Assembly (NCBI GenBank): GCA_002364005.1
Contig: DEXG01000015.1
Span: 387,309-451,308, forward strand
Origin: Phycisphaerales bacterium UBA3190
Lineage (GTDB): Bacteria; Planctomycetota; Phycisphaerae; Phycisphaerales; UBA1924
DNA: 64,000 nucleotides
Direction of reading: 5' to 3'
Made by a program: the position numbers and the translations under genes. Each line of letters starts with the position of its first letter. Position 1 is the first letter of the stretch. The notes beneath the pieces are model-generated. The model ran no database searches. It was not told where the DNA came from and saw nothing but the letters and a program-made list of their open reading frames with translations. Of the stretch, positions 17,400-26,228 are shown in pieces.

Positions 17400-18167
17400 T
17401 CAGTCGGGATCGCCGATCGTGAGCACCGAACGCCCCGCATCGAGCGTGTGGCGCGAAATGGACACCTCAAACACCGATGAGAGCGTTTCCGGGCTCAGGG
17501 CCTGCTCGCTCTCGCCCGATGCCACGACACGCCCGCTCGGGTCGAGCACGATCGCTCGGTCGGTGTATCGGGCGGCGATATTGAGATCGTGCAGCACGAC
17601 CCCGACGCCGATGCCCTGGTCCGCGAGCGTGCGCATCGTGTGCATGGTCTGGAGCGTGTGGCGTGGGTCCATGGCCGAGCAGGGTTCGTCGGCGAGGAGG
17701 TAGGCGTGCTCACGCCCGGCGATCTGCACCCACGCCCGGGCAAAGGCCACCCGCTGCTGTTGCCCAACACTCAGGGACGCGAAGGGCTTGTGCTGGATCG
17801 TGTTGAGTTCGAAGCGCTGCAGGGCGTCGGCGATCAGGGCGCAGTCGCGTTCGCCCGCGAAAGCCCCGAATGACACCACACGCAGCACGCTGAAATCGAA
17901 CGCGAGGGAGGGGCGTTGCTCAAGAAATGCGATTCGCTGCGCCCGATCGCGGGGTGTGAACGAAGAGAGTGATTGATCGTCGAGCCATACCGCCCCCGAA
18001 TCGGGTGTGCGGAGACCGGCCAGCAGGCGTACGAGTGTGCTCTTGCCCGCGCCGTTCGGCCCGACGATCGCGGTCACGCTGCCCGGCGTGATGGCGCAGG
18101 ACACCGACTGGAGCACGGGCGGGCTCTTGGGATAGCTGAATGCGATCGAATCGGCGGTCAATGGCAC
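17400..18167 (-). CDS. ABC transporter ATP-binding protein (FecE/BtuD type)
   Basis: 255 aa. Walker A GPNGAGKSTLVRLL, Q-loop in AFLEQRPSLAF, signature SLSVGQQQRVAFARAW, Walker B with ADEPCSAMD, and switch His in VLHDLNIAARY. The arrangement matches ATPases of the iron-siderophore, heme and cobalamin import class. The permease and binding protein normally next to it are absent, so the substrate is not known and the permease must lie elsewhere. Start is GTG 18167; the divergent NAD-binding gene begins 52 bp away. Confidence 0.85.
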   Translation of the reverse strand: MPLTADSIAFSYPKSPPVLQSVSCAITPGSVTAIVGPNGAGKSTLVRLLAGLRTPDSGAVWLDDQSLSSFTPRDRAQRIAFLEQRPSLAFDFSVLRVVSFGAFAGERDCALIADALQRFELNTIQHKPFASLSVGQQQRVAFARAWVQIAGREHAYLLADEPCSAMDPRHTLQTMHTMRTLADQGIGVGVVLHDLNIAARYTDRAIVLDPSGRVVASGESEQALSPETLSSVFEVSISRHTLDAGRSVLTIGDPD

Positions 18168-18218
18168 ACACGATGGTACGCGGAGCGTGTACGCTCTGGG
18201 GAGAGGAGCACCGACACG

Positions 18219-19202
18219 ATGAGCGATTCACACGCCCAACCAGTCGCGATCACCGGGGGGACCGGGTTTGTCGGTCGCTACATCGTCGCGCAGCTGCTTC
18301 GGGATGGGTATCGCGTGCGGGCGCTGACGCGTTCGACAGAGAAGGCGGCTCGGGTGCTGGACGCCGATGCGGTGGAAGACGGGCGGATCGAGCTGTGCAA
18401 GGGGACGCTCAACGACCCCGACGCGCTGCGTCATCTCGTCGATGGGTGCGGGGCCTGCATTCATCTGGTGGGGATCATCCGCGAGGCCAAGGGGCAGTCG
18501 TTCGAGACGGTCCATGTCGATGGGACGCGTGCGGTCGTGGAGTCGTGCCGACAGAGCGACCCTGACATGCGCTATGTGCAGATGTCGGCCCTCGGGGTCG
18601 GGCCCGACAAGCGTGCGGGGTATCGCGACACGAAGCACCGGGCCGAGCAGATCGTGAAACAATCGAGACTCAGGTGGACCATTGTGCGACCGAGTCTGGT
18701 GCACGGCCCAGACGGTGAGTTCACGCAGATGGCCGTCGATTGGGTGCGTGGCGCCGCGCCGCCGTATCTTTTTCTTCCCTATTTTTCCCGTTGGAAGAAG
18801 GCGGGTTTCGGGTTCGAGGCCCCCTTTGTGGCGCCGGTGTTCGTCGAGGATGTGGCGCGGGTCTTTGGCGGGGCGATCGGGAACGACGCGGCGATCGGGA
18901 AGACCTATGAGCTGTCGGGGTCTCAGCGGCTCCGATTCCCTGAGATGCTGCGTATCTACGCCCAGAACCTGAAACCCGAGCCACGCGAGCGGCCGGCGGT
19001 CGGGTTGCCCTGGTTCATCGCCGCCTGGCAAGCCCGCCTGGCCAAGCTGGTGGGCCTGGGTGGGCTGCTGCCCTTTGATGAGGGCATGGCCATCATGGGC
19101 GGGCGGGATTCGGTCAGCGAGAACGCGTCCGTGATCGCCGATTTCGGGTTCACACCCGCAGAGTTTGAGGCATCGTTGCAAACTTATGCCGATCAACTCT
19201 AA
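18219..19202 (+). CDS. NAD(P)-binding epimerase-like protein (complex I NDUFA9-like)
   Basis: 327 aa atypical short-chain dehydrogenase. The Rossmann motif TGGTGFVGRYIVAQL lies at the N-terminus after SDSHAQPVAI; the middle has ACIHLVGIIRE and a YVQMSALGVGP segment in place of a classical YxxxK. RWTIVRPSLVHGPDGEF matches the NDUFA9/YbjT-like subgroup, which often binds nucleotide without evident catalysis. GAGAGGAG sits before ATG 18219, so the longer frame from 17973, which overlaps the ABC gene, is rejected. RNase R follows 44 bp downstream on the same strand. Confidence 0.8.
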   Translation: MSDSHAQPVAITGGTGFVGRYIVAQLLRDGYRVRALTRSTEKAARVLDADAVEDGRIELCKGTLNDPDALRHLVDGCGACIHLVGIIREAKGQSFETVHVDGTRAVVESCRQSDPDMRYVQMSALGVGPDKRAGYRDTKHRAEQIVKQSRLRWTIVRPSLVHGPDGEFTQMAVDWVRGAAPPYLFLPYFSRWKKAGFGFEAPFVAPVFVEDVARVFGGAIGNDAAIGKTYELSGSQRLRFPEMLRIYAQNLKPEPRERPAVGLPWFIAAWQARLAKLVGLGGLLPFDEGMAIMGGRDSVSENASVIADFGFTPAEFEASLQTYADQL

Positions 19203-19246
19203 GATCACCAGATACGAAACCAGAACACAGAACGGATAGGACACGC

Positions 19247-21751
19247 ATGTCAGGCCGACACAGAGACCGCCTGGTCTCCCATATTTCGCACGAGGGCTAC
19301 ACCCCCAAGCCCATCCCATTGGTCGCCAAGGAGCTCAACATCGATGATGTGAAAGAGTTCGCCTACGAGGTGCGCGAGCTGGCCGAGGAGGGTGTGATCG
19401 ATGTTGATGAATCGGGCAAGATCCAGCTGCCCTTTCGCGCCGATGAGGGCGAGCTGATCGGGCAGTTCCGAGGCACCCAATCGGGTGTGGGCTTCGTGAT
19501 CCCGGCGCAGGCCCAGCATGGGTCGGACATCTTCATCCCGCCCCAGTACACCAACGGGGCGCTTAGCGGCGACACGGTCAAGGTCTACTACGAACGCGAT
19601 CAGCGGCGCGAGCATCGGCTCGGCACGCTCGAACGCCAGTACGCGGGCGAGGTCATCGACATCATCGCACGCAAGCGGGCGAACTTCACCGGCGAGATCG
19701 AGAAGCGCGATGGCAAGTGGATCGTCTTCCCAGACGGGCGTGAGCTGACCGACCCGGTGATGATTCGGGATGCTGAGTCGAAGAATGTCAAGAACGGCGA
19801 CAAGGTCGTCATCGAGATCATCGAGTACCCTGAGAATGGGCGGCTGGCGATGGGTGTGGTGACCAAGGTGCTCGGTGCTGCCGGTGAGCCCGATGTGGAG
19901 ACGCAGGCGGTGATCGCGGCGTACTCGCTGCCCAGCAACGACTTCCCCGAGGCGTGCGTGCAGCAGGCCCGCGAGGCCACGGCCCGCTTCGAAGAGGAGA
20001 TGGACCTCTACGAGACCAAGGGCATCGAGGCGCTGGACATGCGCCGCGACCTGACCGGCGATTTCATCACGACCATCGACCCGCCGGATGCCAAGGACTA
20101 CGACGACGCGATCTCGATCAAGCGACTCGACAACGGCGAATGGGAGCTGGGGATCCACATCGCCGATGTGGCCCACTACATCGAGCCGGGCTCGGCGTTG
20201 GATATCGAGGCCAAGGAACGCGGCAACTCGGTGTACCTGCCCCGCCTGGTGATCCCGATGCTGCCCGAGGTGTTGTCCAACGGCATCTGCTCGCTGCAGG
20301 AGGGCGTGCTGCGGTACGCCAAGACCTGCGTGATCCGCTACGACCGCATGGGGAATGTCAAATCCCGTGGGCTGTGTCAGTCGCTGATCAAGTCGCGCAA
20401 GCGCATGACCTATCTTGAGGCCCAGGCGCTGATCGACGGCGATCTGGAAGAGGCCAAGAAGCACGCCAAGACCGACACGCCTCATACCGAGGAGCTGATC
20501 CAGAGCGTGCGGGACATGAACGAGCTGTCGAAGCTGATCCAGGCGCGGCGTCACAAGGCGGGGATGATCCACCTGGACCTGCCCGAGGTCGAGCTGGTGT
20601 TCGACGAGAACGGCAAGGTCGTGGATGCGCAGAAGGAAGACGACGCGTTCACGCACACGCTCATCGAGATGTTCATGGTCGAGGCCAACGAGGCCACGGC
20701 GTCGCTGTTCGAGAAGCTGGAGGTGCCGGTGCTGCGACGCACGCACCCCGAACCCACGCCGGGCGATGTCGATGACCTGCGCAAGACCGCGACCGTCGCG
20801 GGGTTCAAGATTCCCCAGTCCCCCACACGCGAGGAGTTGCAGACGCTGCTCGATGCCACCGCAGGGACAACCTCGGCGCGGGCGGTGCACATGGCGGTGC
20901 TCCGCACGATGACCAAGGCGGTCTACTCGCCGGCGCTCATCGGGCATTACGCGCTGGCCTCGCACGCGTACTCGCACTTCACCTCACCGATTCGTCGCTA
21001 CCCGGACCTGACGCTGCACCGGGCGATCTGGGCCTATCTCAAGCGGACCAACAACGGCGAGAACCGACCCAGCAGCGACGAGGCGTGGAAGCGCCTGGGC
21101 CGTGACCTGCGGGATGACGATTACTGCCCGGACAAGAGCATCCTGGCCGAGATCGGTGCCCACTGCTCGGGCACCGAGCAGAACGCCACCGGCGCTGAGC
21201 GCGAGCTGCGCCAGTTCCTGGTGCTCCAGCTCATGGAGCAGCACATCGGCGAGGAGTTCGAGGGCTTCATCACCGGCGTCTCGCCCAAGGGCGTGTATGT
21301 GCAGATCGAGAAGTACCTGGCCGACGGCATGGTCGCCAAGAAGGACCTCGTGGGCGACACGACGCGTTCGAAGCGTCCGCCCACCTGGCGGCTCGACGAC
21401 CGCACCGGCGCGATGGTCGATCAGCACAGCGGGCGGAGCTACAACATCGGCGATCGGGTGAAGGTCAACATCGCCAATGTCGATCTGGCCCTGCGTCAGA
21501 TGGATCTGGTCATCACCGACGGCGCTTCACGCGCGGCCGGCAAGCTCAAGGGGCCCGCGGCCAAGCTCAAGCTCGGCGGCGGCGACATGGGCGGGCTGGG
21601 CGAAACCGAGGGCGCTGGCTTCAAGAAGGCACCGGGCGGGCAGCGGCGCAGCCGCAAGTCCAAGTCGCGCGATCGGGGGAAGACCGATTACCGGCGTGAT
21701 GCGAAGGGCAAGCAAGGGCCCGGGGGTAAGAAGAAAGGGAAGAAGAAGTAG
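19247..21751 (+). CDS. rnr: Ribonuclease R (RNB-family 3'-5' exoribonuclease)
   Basis: 834 aa. Domain order: N-terminal winged-helix segment (1-70), cold-shock-type RNA-binding domains (about 70-230), the RNB catalytic domain with TIDPPDAKDYDDAISI (catalytic Asp cluster), SHAYSHFTSPIRRYPDL, an S1 domain (about 665-760, GFITGVSPKGVYVQIEKY) and a strongly basic tail of about 70 residues ending KKKGKKK. RNase R digests structured RNA, including rRNA and mRNA fragments. The basic tail is known in E. coli to help unwinding and ribosome contact. Size is typical of the family. Confidence 0.95.
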   Translation: MSGRHRDRLVSHISHEGYTPKPIPLVAKELNIDDVKEFAYEVRELAEEGVIDVDESGKIQLPFRADEGELIGQFRGTQSGVGFVIPAQAQHGSDIFIPPQYTNGALSGDTVKVYYERDQRREHRLGTLERQYAGEVIDIIARKRANFTGEIEKRDGKWIVFPDGRELTDPVMIRDAESKNVKNGDKVVIEIIEYPENGRLAMGVVTKVLGAAGEPDVETQAVIAAYSLPSNDFPEACVQQAREATARFEEEMDLYETKGIEALDMRRDLTGDFITTIDPPDAKDYDDAISIKRLDNGEWELGIHIADVAHYIEPGSALDIEAKERGNSVYLPRLVIPMLPEVLSNGICSLQEGVLRYAKTCVIRYDRMGNVKSRGLCQSLIKSRKRMTYLEAQALIDGDLEEAKKHAKTDTPHTEELIQSVRDMNELSKLIQARRHKAGMIHLDLPEVELVFDENGKVVDAQKEDDAFTHTLIEMFMVEANEATASLFEKLEVPVLRRTHPEPTPGDVDDLRKTATVAGFKIPQSPTREELQTLLDATAGTTSARAVHMAVLRTMTKAVYSPALIGHYALASHAYSHFTSPIRRYPDLTLHRAIWAYLKRTNNGENRPSSDEAWKRLGRDLRDDDYCPDKSILAEIGAHCSGTEQNATGAERELRQFLVLQLMEQHIGEEFEGFITGVSPKGVYVQIEKYLADGMVAKKDLVGDTTRSKRPPTWRLDDRTGAMVDQHSGRSYNIGDRVKVNIANVDLALRQMDLVITDGASRAAGKLKGPAAKLKLGGGDMGGLGETEGAGFKKAPGGQRRSRKSKSRDRGKTDYRRDAKGKQGPGGKKKGKKK

Positions 21752-21949
21752 GCAATCCGCCAGAGGCAGACCTTCTGTAGGCAATGGGCGATGGGGGGAT
21801 CAGCCATCGGCCATCAGGGGGTCGCTGTCAATGCGATCCTGAAGGCCGATCCTGAAGGCCATGATGGCTGATAGCCGGGTGCCCATACTCGCCGCCGAGC
21901 GGCCAGTGCGGATCGGGTGAATCGAACACAGGCCGGGGTGACTCTGCGG
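21752..21949. other. Intergenic region with a 13-bp direct repeat
   Basis: About 200 bp after RNase R with no gene. It holds two exact adjacent copies of CGATCCTGAAGGC (21834-21846 and 21847-21859) and short inverted words around GGCCATCAG/CTGATAGCC. No terminator with a T-tract is visible after rnr. Confidence 0.5.
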
Positions 21950-22091
21950 CCTCCCCCACACTTGTGGGTGAGGTGGATTCGGCGCAGCCGAAGACGGAGG
22001 GGGTCTTGGACTGCGACGGGTGAACGGGAGAAGCCCCCTCCGCCTCACCGCCTATGGCGGATCGGCACCTCCCCCGCAAGCGCGGGGGAGG
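21950..22091. repeat. Palindromic intergenic repeat element, copy 1
   Basis: 142 bp. The left end CCTCCCCCACACTTGTGGG and right end CCCCCGCAAGCGCGGGGGAGG are each hairpins; inside lie a third hairpin, TTCGGCGCAGCCGAA, and pairing arms CGGAGGGGG and CCCCCTCCG. The right end is 3 bp from the thiL stop. The same design recurs at 23282-23409. Such nested GC-rich palindromes between genes resemble REP/BIME or MITE-type dispersed elements of GC-rich bacteria. It may also terminate thiL transcription. Confidence 0.75.
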
Positions 22092-22094
22092 CGC

Positions 22095-23000
22095 TTAGTG
22101 ATCCCAGCCCATTGTTGACGCGTCGTACGCTTTGCCGTACGGATCGGTGATGACCGCGCCGGGGGACTGATCCTGTCCACATGCCTGCACGACCCCGATC
22201 GGCCCCAGCAGTTGGATGGGGCAATCGTCGATCGATTGCTTCGGATCCAGCGCGATGAGCAGCTCGTAGTCCTCCCCCTCGCCCACGGCCTGCCTCCAGT
22301 CGGTGCAGCGGTGGCTGATGGGGAGCTTGGTCGCATCGAGCTCGATTCGGACGCCCGAGGCGACGGCGATGCGATTGGCATCTCGCCCAAGCCCGTCGGA
22401 CAGATCCATCATGGCGTGGGCGTTGTGCTTGGCCGCCCACTGCCCCACTTCAACACGCGGCTCGAAACGCAGGTGCCAGCCGGACTCGAAGCTGCCGCCG
22501 ATCTGGCCGGTGACATAGAGCAGATCTCCGGGCTTGGCGCCGCTGCGCAGGACGGGCTGTGTGCCTGTGGGCATCGTCCCCCCCACTGTGACGGTGAGGG
22601 TGAGCGGGTGGTCGGGGCTGCTGTGGCTGGCGATGTCGCCGCCCACCAGCGGGCAGGACCAGTGGTTGGCCCATGTGCTCATGGCGTCGAAGAGGGTGTT
22701 GGCGTGGGGGTAGCCCCTGGGGAGCACGCCGGTGGCCAGGGCCCAGTCGGGGTGACCGCCCATCGCGGCGATGTCGGACACGGAGCGGGCGATGGCCTTG
22801 CGGGCGATGAGGTCGATGTCGGTATCGGGGGTGAAGTGTCTTCCTTCGACGATCTGATCGACGGTGAGGAGCTGGGTATCGCCTGAGGGGGATTGGATGA
22901 CAGCACAGTCGTCGCCGGGGCCGACGAGGAGCTGGCTTGAACCGAGCTTCAACGCGCCCGAGCGGGCGTAGATGTGGTTGTGGAGGTCGGACTCGTTCAC
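22095..23000 (-). CDS. thiL: Thiamine-monophosphate kinase
   Basis: 301 aa. ThiL phosphorylates thiamine monophosphate to the active cofactor. Seen: GPGDDCAVI (N-terminal nucleotide-binding Asp pair), SVSDIAAMGGHPDWAL, LVGGDIA, YVTGQIGGS, MMDLSDGLGRDANRIA and GEDYELLIAL, all diagnostic of ThiL in the PurM-like superfamily. The start is GTG 23000 (VNESDLHNHIY); the longer frame to 23180 runs over the DUF2892 gene and is rejected. Palindromic repeats lie just downstream and beyond the next gene upstream. Confidence 0.93.
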   Translation of the reverse strand: MNESDLHNHIYARSGALKLGSSQLLVGPGDDCAVIQSPSGDTQLLTVDQIVEGRHFTPDTDIDLIARKAIARSVSDIAAMGGHPDWALATGVLPRGYPHANTLFDAMSTWANHWSCPLVGGDIASHSSPDHPLTLTVTVGGTMPTGTQPVLRSGAKPGDLLYVTGQIGGSFESGWHLRFEPRVEVGQWAAKHNAHAMMDLSDGLGRDANRIAVASGVRIELDATKLPISHRCTDWRQAVGEGEDYELLIALDPKQSIDDCPIQLLGPIGVVQACGQDQSPGAVITDPYGKAYDASTMGWDH

Positions 23001-23038
23001 GCGGGATCGTAGGGTGATCGGGCGTGACGCAGGCGAAG

Positions 23039-23257
23039 TCAGGCGTCCTTGATCTTGCAGGTGCTCATCCCCACCAGCCGGTAGGCGGGGCAGAACCCCA
23101 CGAGCCCGGTGAGTACCAGCACCGCGCCGATGATCGCAGCAATGATGCCGGTGATCGCGCCCGCGGCGACGCCGAGCCACATGAAGCTGGCGACCAGCAG
23201 GGCCACGCCCAGTATGAGCCGCAGGGCACGATCGACGCCGTTTTCATTGGGTTTCAT
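23039..23257 (-). CDS. Small DUF2892 (YgaP-type) membrane protein
   Basis: 72 aa. The N-terminal NENGVDRALRLILGVALL and the C-terminal GFCPAYRLVGMSTC match the DUF2892 module, which forms a membrane-embedded pair of helices and is fused to rhodanese in YgaP. The conserved Cys in GFCP is kept. ATG 23257 has AAGGAG upstream (AACAAGGAGATCGCC). Function of the stand-alone form is not established. It precedes thiL by 38 bp on the same strand. Confidence 0.85.
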   Translation of the reverse strand: MKPNENGVDRALRLILGVALLVASFMWLGVAAGAITGIIAAIIGAVLVLTGLVGFCPAYRLVGMSTCKIKDA

Positions 23258-23281
23258 GGCGATCTCCTTGTTGTCACTTTG

Positions 23282-23409
23282 CCTTCCCCGCGGGCGGGGA
23301 AGGTGCCGAGTATTCGAGGCGGAGGGGGTCATCTGCGTGAAACACGGATCACAAGACCCCTCCGATCCGCCTTCGGCGGACCACCTCCCCGCGAGGGCGC
23401 GGGGAGGGG
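23282..23409. repeat. Palindromic intergenic repeat element, copy 2
   Basis: 128 bp with the same plan as the element at 21950-22091: end hairpins CCTTCCCCGCGGGCGGGGAAGG and CCTCCCCGCGAGGGCGCGGGG, an inner hairpin ATCCGCCTTCGGCGGA, and pairing arms GCGGAGGGGGTC and GACCCCTCCG. It lies between the DUF2892 gene and the end of the phenylalanine hydroxylase gene. Confidence 0.75.
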
Positions 23410-23417
23410 CATCGTTC

Positions 23418-24335
23418 TCACGCGCCGGCGGGTGCGTTTGAGTCTTCGAGAACGCGGTTGGCGTAGTCGTTCATGGCGTCGCGGAGCTGCTCGAAGCTGT
23501 CGAGGACATAGACAATGTCCTGGAAATGGTCGATCTCGAAGGGGGTATTGATGACCTGATCGAGGTTGAAGGGGCGGCGTTCGATCTGTCCGTTGTCGCG
23601 TCCGCCCTTGCCCTCGGGGGCGGTCAGGGCGTACTCGCTCTCGGAGTGTGACGAGATGGTGCCTGAGCCGTAGACCTTGAGGTTGCCGTTCTCAGAGATC
23701 AGGCCGAACTCGACGGTGAACCAGAAGAGTCGTGCGAGGGCTTCTTCGTGTTCTGGGCCGGCGAGCAGGGCGGCCTTGCCGTAGGTTTGCAGGAAGTCGG
23801 CGAAGACCGGGTCGGCGTGGAGTGGGACATGGCCGAAGACATCGTGGAAGATGTCGGGCTCGGGGAGGTAGTCCATCTTGTCCTCGGGCCGGATCACGAT
23901 GGTCGATGGGAACTCGCGTCGTGAGAGGCAGCTGAAGAAGGCCTTGGCGGGAAGGTAGCCGGGGACGCCTCGGGACTGCCAGCCGGTGAGGGGTCGGAGG
24001 TACTCGTTGATGCCGGTGATGGTCTTGCCGGGCTCGTAGGGGTCGGGGACCTCGCCGAAGAGGAGCGGGACGCGATCGGGGTTGAGGTTGATGGCCCTCA
24101 GCCCTTTGAGGTAGGTTTCAGATGCCTGCTTCTCGAGGACATCCCAGCGTTTGTACCAGAGGGTCTTCCAGACGCGGTGGTTCTCTTCGGAGTATTTGTG
24201 GTACTGCTGTTCGACATAGAAGCCCTCGGTATCGATCTGTGTGTGATCGAGCCCGGCCGAGTCGTCGGCGGCCTTCTGGGCGCGTGCGAACTCATCGCCG
24301 TCGATGATGTTGTTGTATTTGATGTCTTCACGCAT
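23418..24335 (-). CDS. phhA: Phenylalanine 4-monooxygenase
   Basis: 305 aa, non-heme iron, pterin-dependent aromatic amino-acid hydroxylase converting phenylalanine to tyrosine. The iron ligands are visible: both His in PEPDIFHDVFGHVPL and Glu in FWFTVEFGLI. LTGWQSRGVPGYLPAKAFF precedes them, as in bacterial single-domain PhhA. No regulatory ACT domain is present, as expected for the bacterial form. The gene is monocistronic; pterin dehydratase phhB is not adjacent. Trp hydroxylase activity cannot be excluded by motif alone, but bacterial examples are phenylalanine-specific. Confidence 0.92.
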   Translation of the reverse strand: MREDIKYNNIIDGDEFARAQKAADDSAGLDHTQIDTEGFYVEQQYHKYSEENHRVWKTLWYKRWDVLEKQASETYLKGLRAINLNPDRVPLLFGEVPDPYEPGKTITGINEYLRPLTGWQSRGVPGYLPAKAFFSCLSRREFPSTIVIRPEDKMDYLPEPDIFHDVFGHVPLHADPVFADFLQTYGKAALLAGPEHEEALARLFWFTVEFGLISENGNLKVYGSGTISSHSESEYALTAPEGKGGRDNGQIERRPFNLDQVINTPFEIDHFQDIVYVLDSFEQLRDAMNDYANRVLEDSNAPAGA

Positions 24336-24516
24336 GACGAGTGACCTCCTGTCGCTGACGCGCCCATGAAAACGGGTGGCGTGACTCCGTTATTGTATGT
24401 TCTCGGGCGTGTTGTGCCAGCGGTTCATGTTCGGCAAGGCGTTTCTGGATGGCCAGAGGCGAAAAAGTTGTCGATTTTGGCCCCCGCCGCGTGGCGACGA
24501 GTGGCGATCTCGGGTC

Positions 24517-24522
24517 TATACT
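24517..24522 (+). promoter_or_regulatory. Candidate -10 box of the tRNA-Ile gene
   Basis: TATACT at 24517-24522 lies 10 bases before the tRNA 5' end, a normal distance for a -10 with a short leader. No clear -35 is seen 16-19 bp upstream. Confidence 0.4.
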
Positions 24523-24532
24523 CGTGACCCGC

Positions 24533-24605
24533 GGGCCCGTAGCTCAGTTGGTAGAGCGCACCGCTGATAACGGTGAGGTCGACAGTTCGAGTCTGTCCGG
24601 GCCCA
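24533..24605 (+). tRNA. tRNA-Ile (GAT)
   Basis: 73-nt cloverleaf. The acceptor GGGCCCG pairs fully with CGGGCCC, discriminator A. D-arm is GCTC-AGTTGGTA-GAGC, anticodon loop CTGATAA (anticodon GAT) on a 5-bp stem, T-arm GACAG-TTCGAGT-CTGTC. CCA is not encoded. It is a single gene with a candidate -10 upstream and a strong terminator downstream, not embedded in an rRNA operon. Confidence 0.96.
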
Positions 24606-24638
24606 TTCATCGCTTCATGCGACCAATCGAAACCAGAT

Positions 24639-24677
24639 GCAAGGACCGGCGAAAAGCTCGGTCCTTGCTCTGTTTTT
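24639..24677 (+). terminator. Intrinsic terminator of the tRNA-Ile gene
   Basis: Perfect 10-bp stem GCAAGGACCG (24639-24648) with CGGTCCTTGC (24659-24668), then TCTGTTTTT. Confidence 0.88.
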
Positions 24678-24746
24678 GGGAGCGAGACGGGGATGGGACG
24701 GGGATGAACGCTCTGAACGCACAATGCGTGGATCAGGCGTGATGAG

Positions 24747-26228
24747 TCATACGCCTGGGCAGCCGTCGATGAACTTGCTGAGGAAGGCGCTGACATCGAA
24801 GAAGTTGTACTCCCCGTCGCCGTTGAAGTCGGCATCGTCTTGCCCATCGTTGAACGCGCTCAGGAAGAAGCTCACATCGAAGAAGTTGATCACGCCGTCG
24901 CCGTTGAGGTCCGCGGCGCACAGGGGCACGAGGATGTCTTCGGACGAGATCACACCATCGCCGTTGATATCACGCAGATCAAAGCTCGGTCCGAAGTCAA
25001 AGATTGCTACCTCGTCGTTGACAACCCCATCGGCATCGGATGAGGTTCCGTCTTCGTTGAGGATCGTGCTGATGATCATCTGCGTGTCCAGCTCATCACT
25101 CACATTGTCATCATTGAGATCGCCCATGACCTCTTCGAAGCCGGTGTCGGTCCAGACGAAGAGTGCCGCGGGATCTTGCTGTGTTGATGCGGTCCCGATG
25201 ATCGCTGAGATCCCCCACTCGGCGGGCTGCTGGTAGTCCTCAACAACGCGGCCGTCCCATTGGCCGACGAGCGTGGCGAGGTCTCCGGTGGCGAAGTCTG
25301 CCCCGAAGATCAGATCATCGAGTGCCTCGGCGATCGATGTCTGGTTCACGAGACTCAGGTCCAGCGGCTGCACGGCTTGGCCGCTGAGCATCGCGGCGCC
25401 CTCGTTGGTCACCGGGTAGATCAGCGTGATCGTTGTTCGGTCGGCACTGTCGTTATGACAGAACTGCAACTCGACGACCGGATCCCAGAGCCCGAAATCG
25501 CTGCCGCCGAACATGCCGCTCTCGGGGGCGAAGGCGACCATGCGTTCGAAGAACCTGCCGCTGAGGATCCATGTCTCCCCGACATCGAAGACCGAGTCCA
25601 TATCGCCGTTCTGCGAAACGATCTCCGGGGTGAAGCAGCCGCAGAGCGCCAGCGTGAACTCGCCGCCGGAGCGTTCGAACTGCGGCAGCGTCCCGAAGTT
25701 CGCATCGACATCGTCCGCGCTGCGCACCATGCGTTCGGAAACCGGGCCGAGCGGGCTGGTGCCGAAGCGGCCGACATTCGCCAGGTATCGGTTTCTCGCC
25801 AGCGGCACGAACTCCCCCCCGGTATCGATTGAGTCGTCGAGATCGAGCTCGACATAGCCATAGATCGGGCGATCGCCGTAGGCGTACGGGTTGTAGGGCG
25901 AGGCATCAATCCCGATGGGCCCCGGCGGGGAGACCAGCCCGGCGACGATAATCTTGAGTCGCATCAGATCGGCATTGCCGGTGATGGGCACGCCGTCGTA
26001 CGGGTCGGTCTGCGGCGTGGTCGTCTCCCAGCCCTGCAGTCGCACCTCGAGCAGATCGATGGGCTTGAACCCCATCGGGAGCGGGGCATCATTGCCCGAG
26101 TCTGTGCGGCGAATGGCCGCGTCACCGACCTCATCGGTATGCACCCCGTCATCCAAACCCAGACCCATCGCGCATGTGCCCGTGAGGCACATCGCCAGTA
26201 TTGAGATGGGGAGGACCGGTCTTCTCAT
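24747..26228 (-). CDS. Secreted GC-type dockerin-domain protein
   Basis: 493 aa. Signal peptide at residues 1-20 (LPISILAMCLTGTCA). The body (about 30-370) has no recognised catalytic motif. An EF-hand-like GDLNDDNVSDELD segment is near 385. The C-terminal ~60 residues form two calcium-loop repeats, DLNGDGVINFFDVSFFL and DFNGDGEYNFFDVSAFL, ending in GCPGV. This module is the GC-type dockerin found in many planctomycete exported proteins, probably for surface sorting or assembly. The ATG at 26228 overlaps the stop of the upstream response regulator by 4 bases, so the gene is translationally coupled to a two-component system. Confidence 0.82.
   Translation of the reverse strand: MRRPVLPISILAMCLTGTCAMGLGLDDGVHTDEVGDAAIRRTDSGNDAPLPMGFKPIDLLEVRLQGWETTTPQTDPYDGVPITGNADLMRLKIIVAGLVSPPGPIGIDASPYNPYAYGDRPIYGYVELDLDDSIDTGGEFVPLARNRYLANVGRFGTSPLGPVSERMVRSADDVDANFGTLPQFERSGGEFTLALCGCFTPEIVSQNGDMDSVFDVGETWILSGRFFERMVAFAPESGMFGGSDFGLWDPVVELQFCHNDSADRTTITLIYPVTNEGAAMLSGQAVQPLDLSLVNQTSIAEALDDLIFGADFATGDLATLVGQWDGRVVEDYQQPAEWGISAIIGTASTQQDPAALFVWTDTGFEEVMGDLNDDNVSDELDTQMIISTILNEDGTSSDADGVVNDEVAIFDFGPSFDLRDINGDGVISSEDILVPLCAADLNGDGVINFFDVSFFLSAFNDGQDDADFNGDGEYNFFDVSAFLSKFIDGCPGV

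Noticed and set aside
19250..20977. 575-aa open frame on the minus strand
   Set aside because: Antisense to RNase R; low-complexity His/Leu/Asp composition typical of a shadow frame.
24336..24532. Possible rRNA operon around tRNA-Ile
   Set aside because: No 16S or 23S sequence is present; the tRNA has its own -10 box and terminator.
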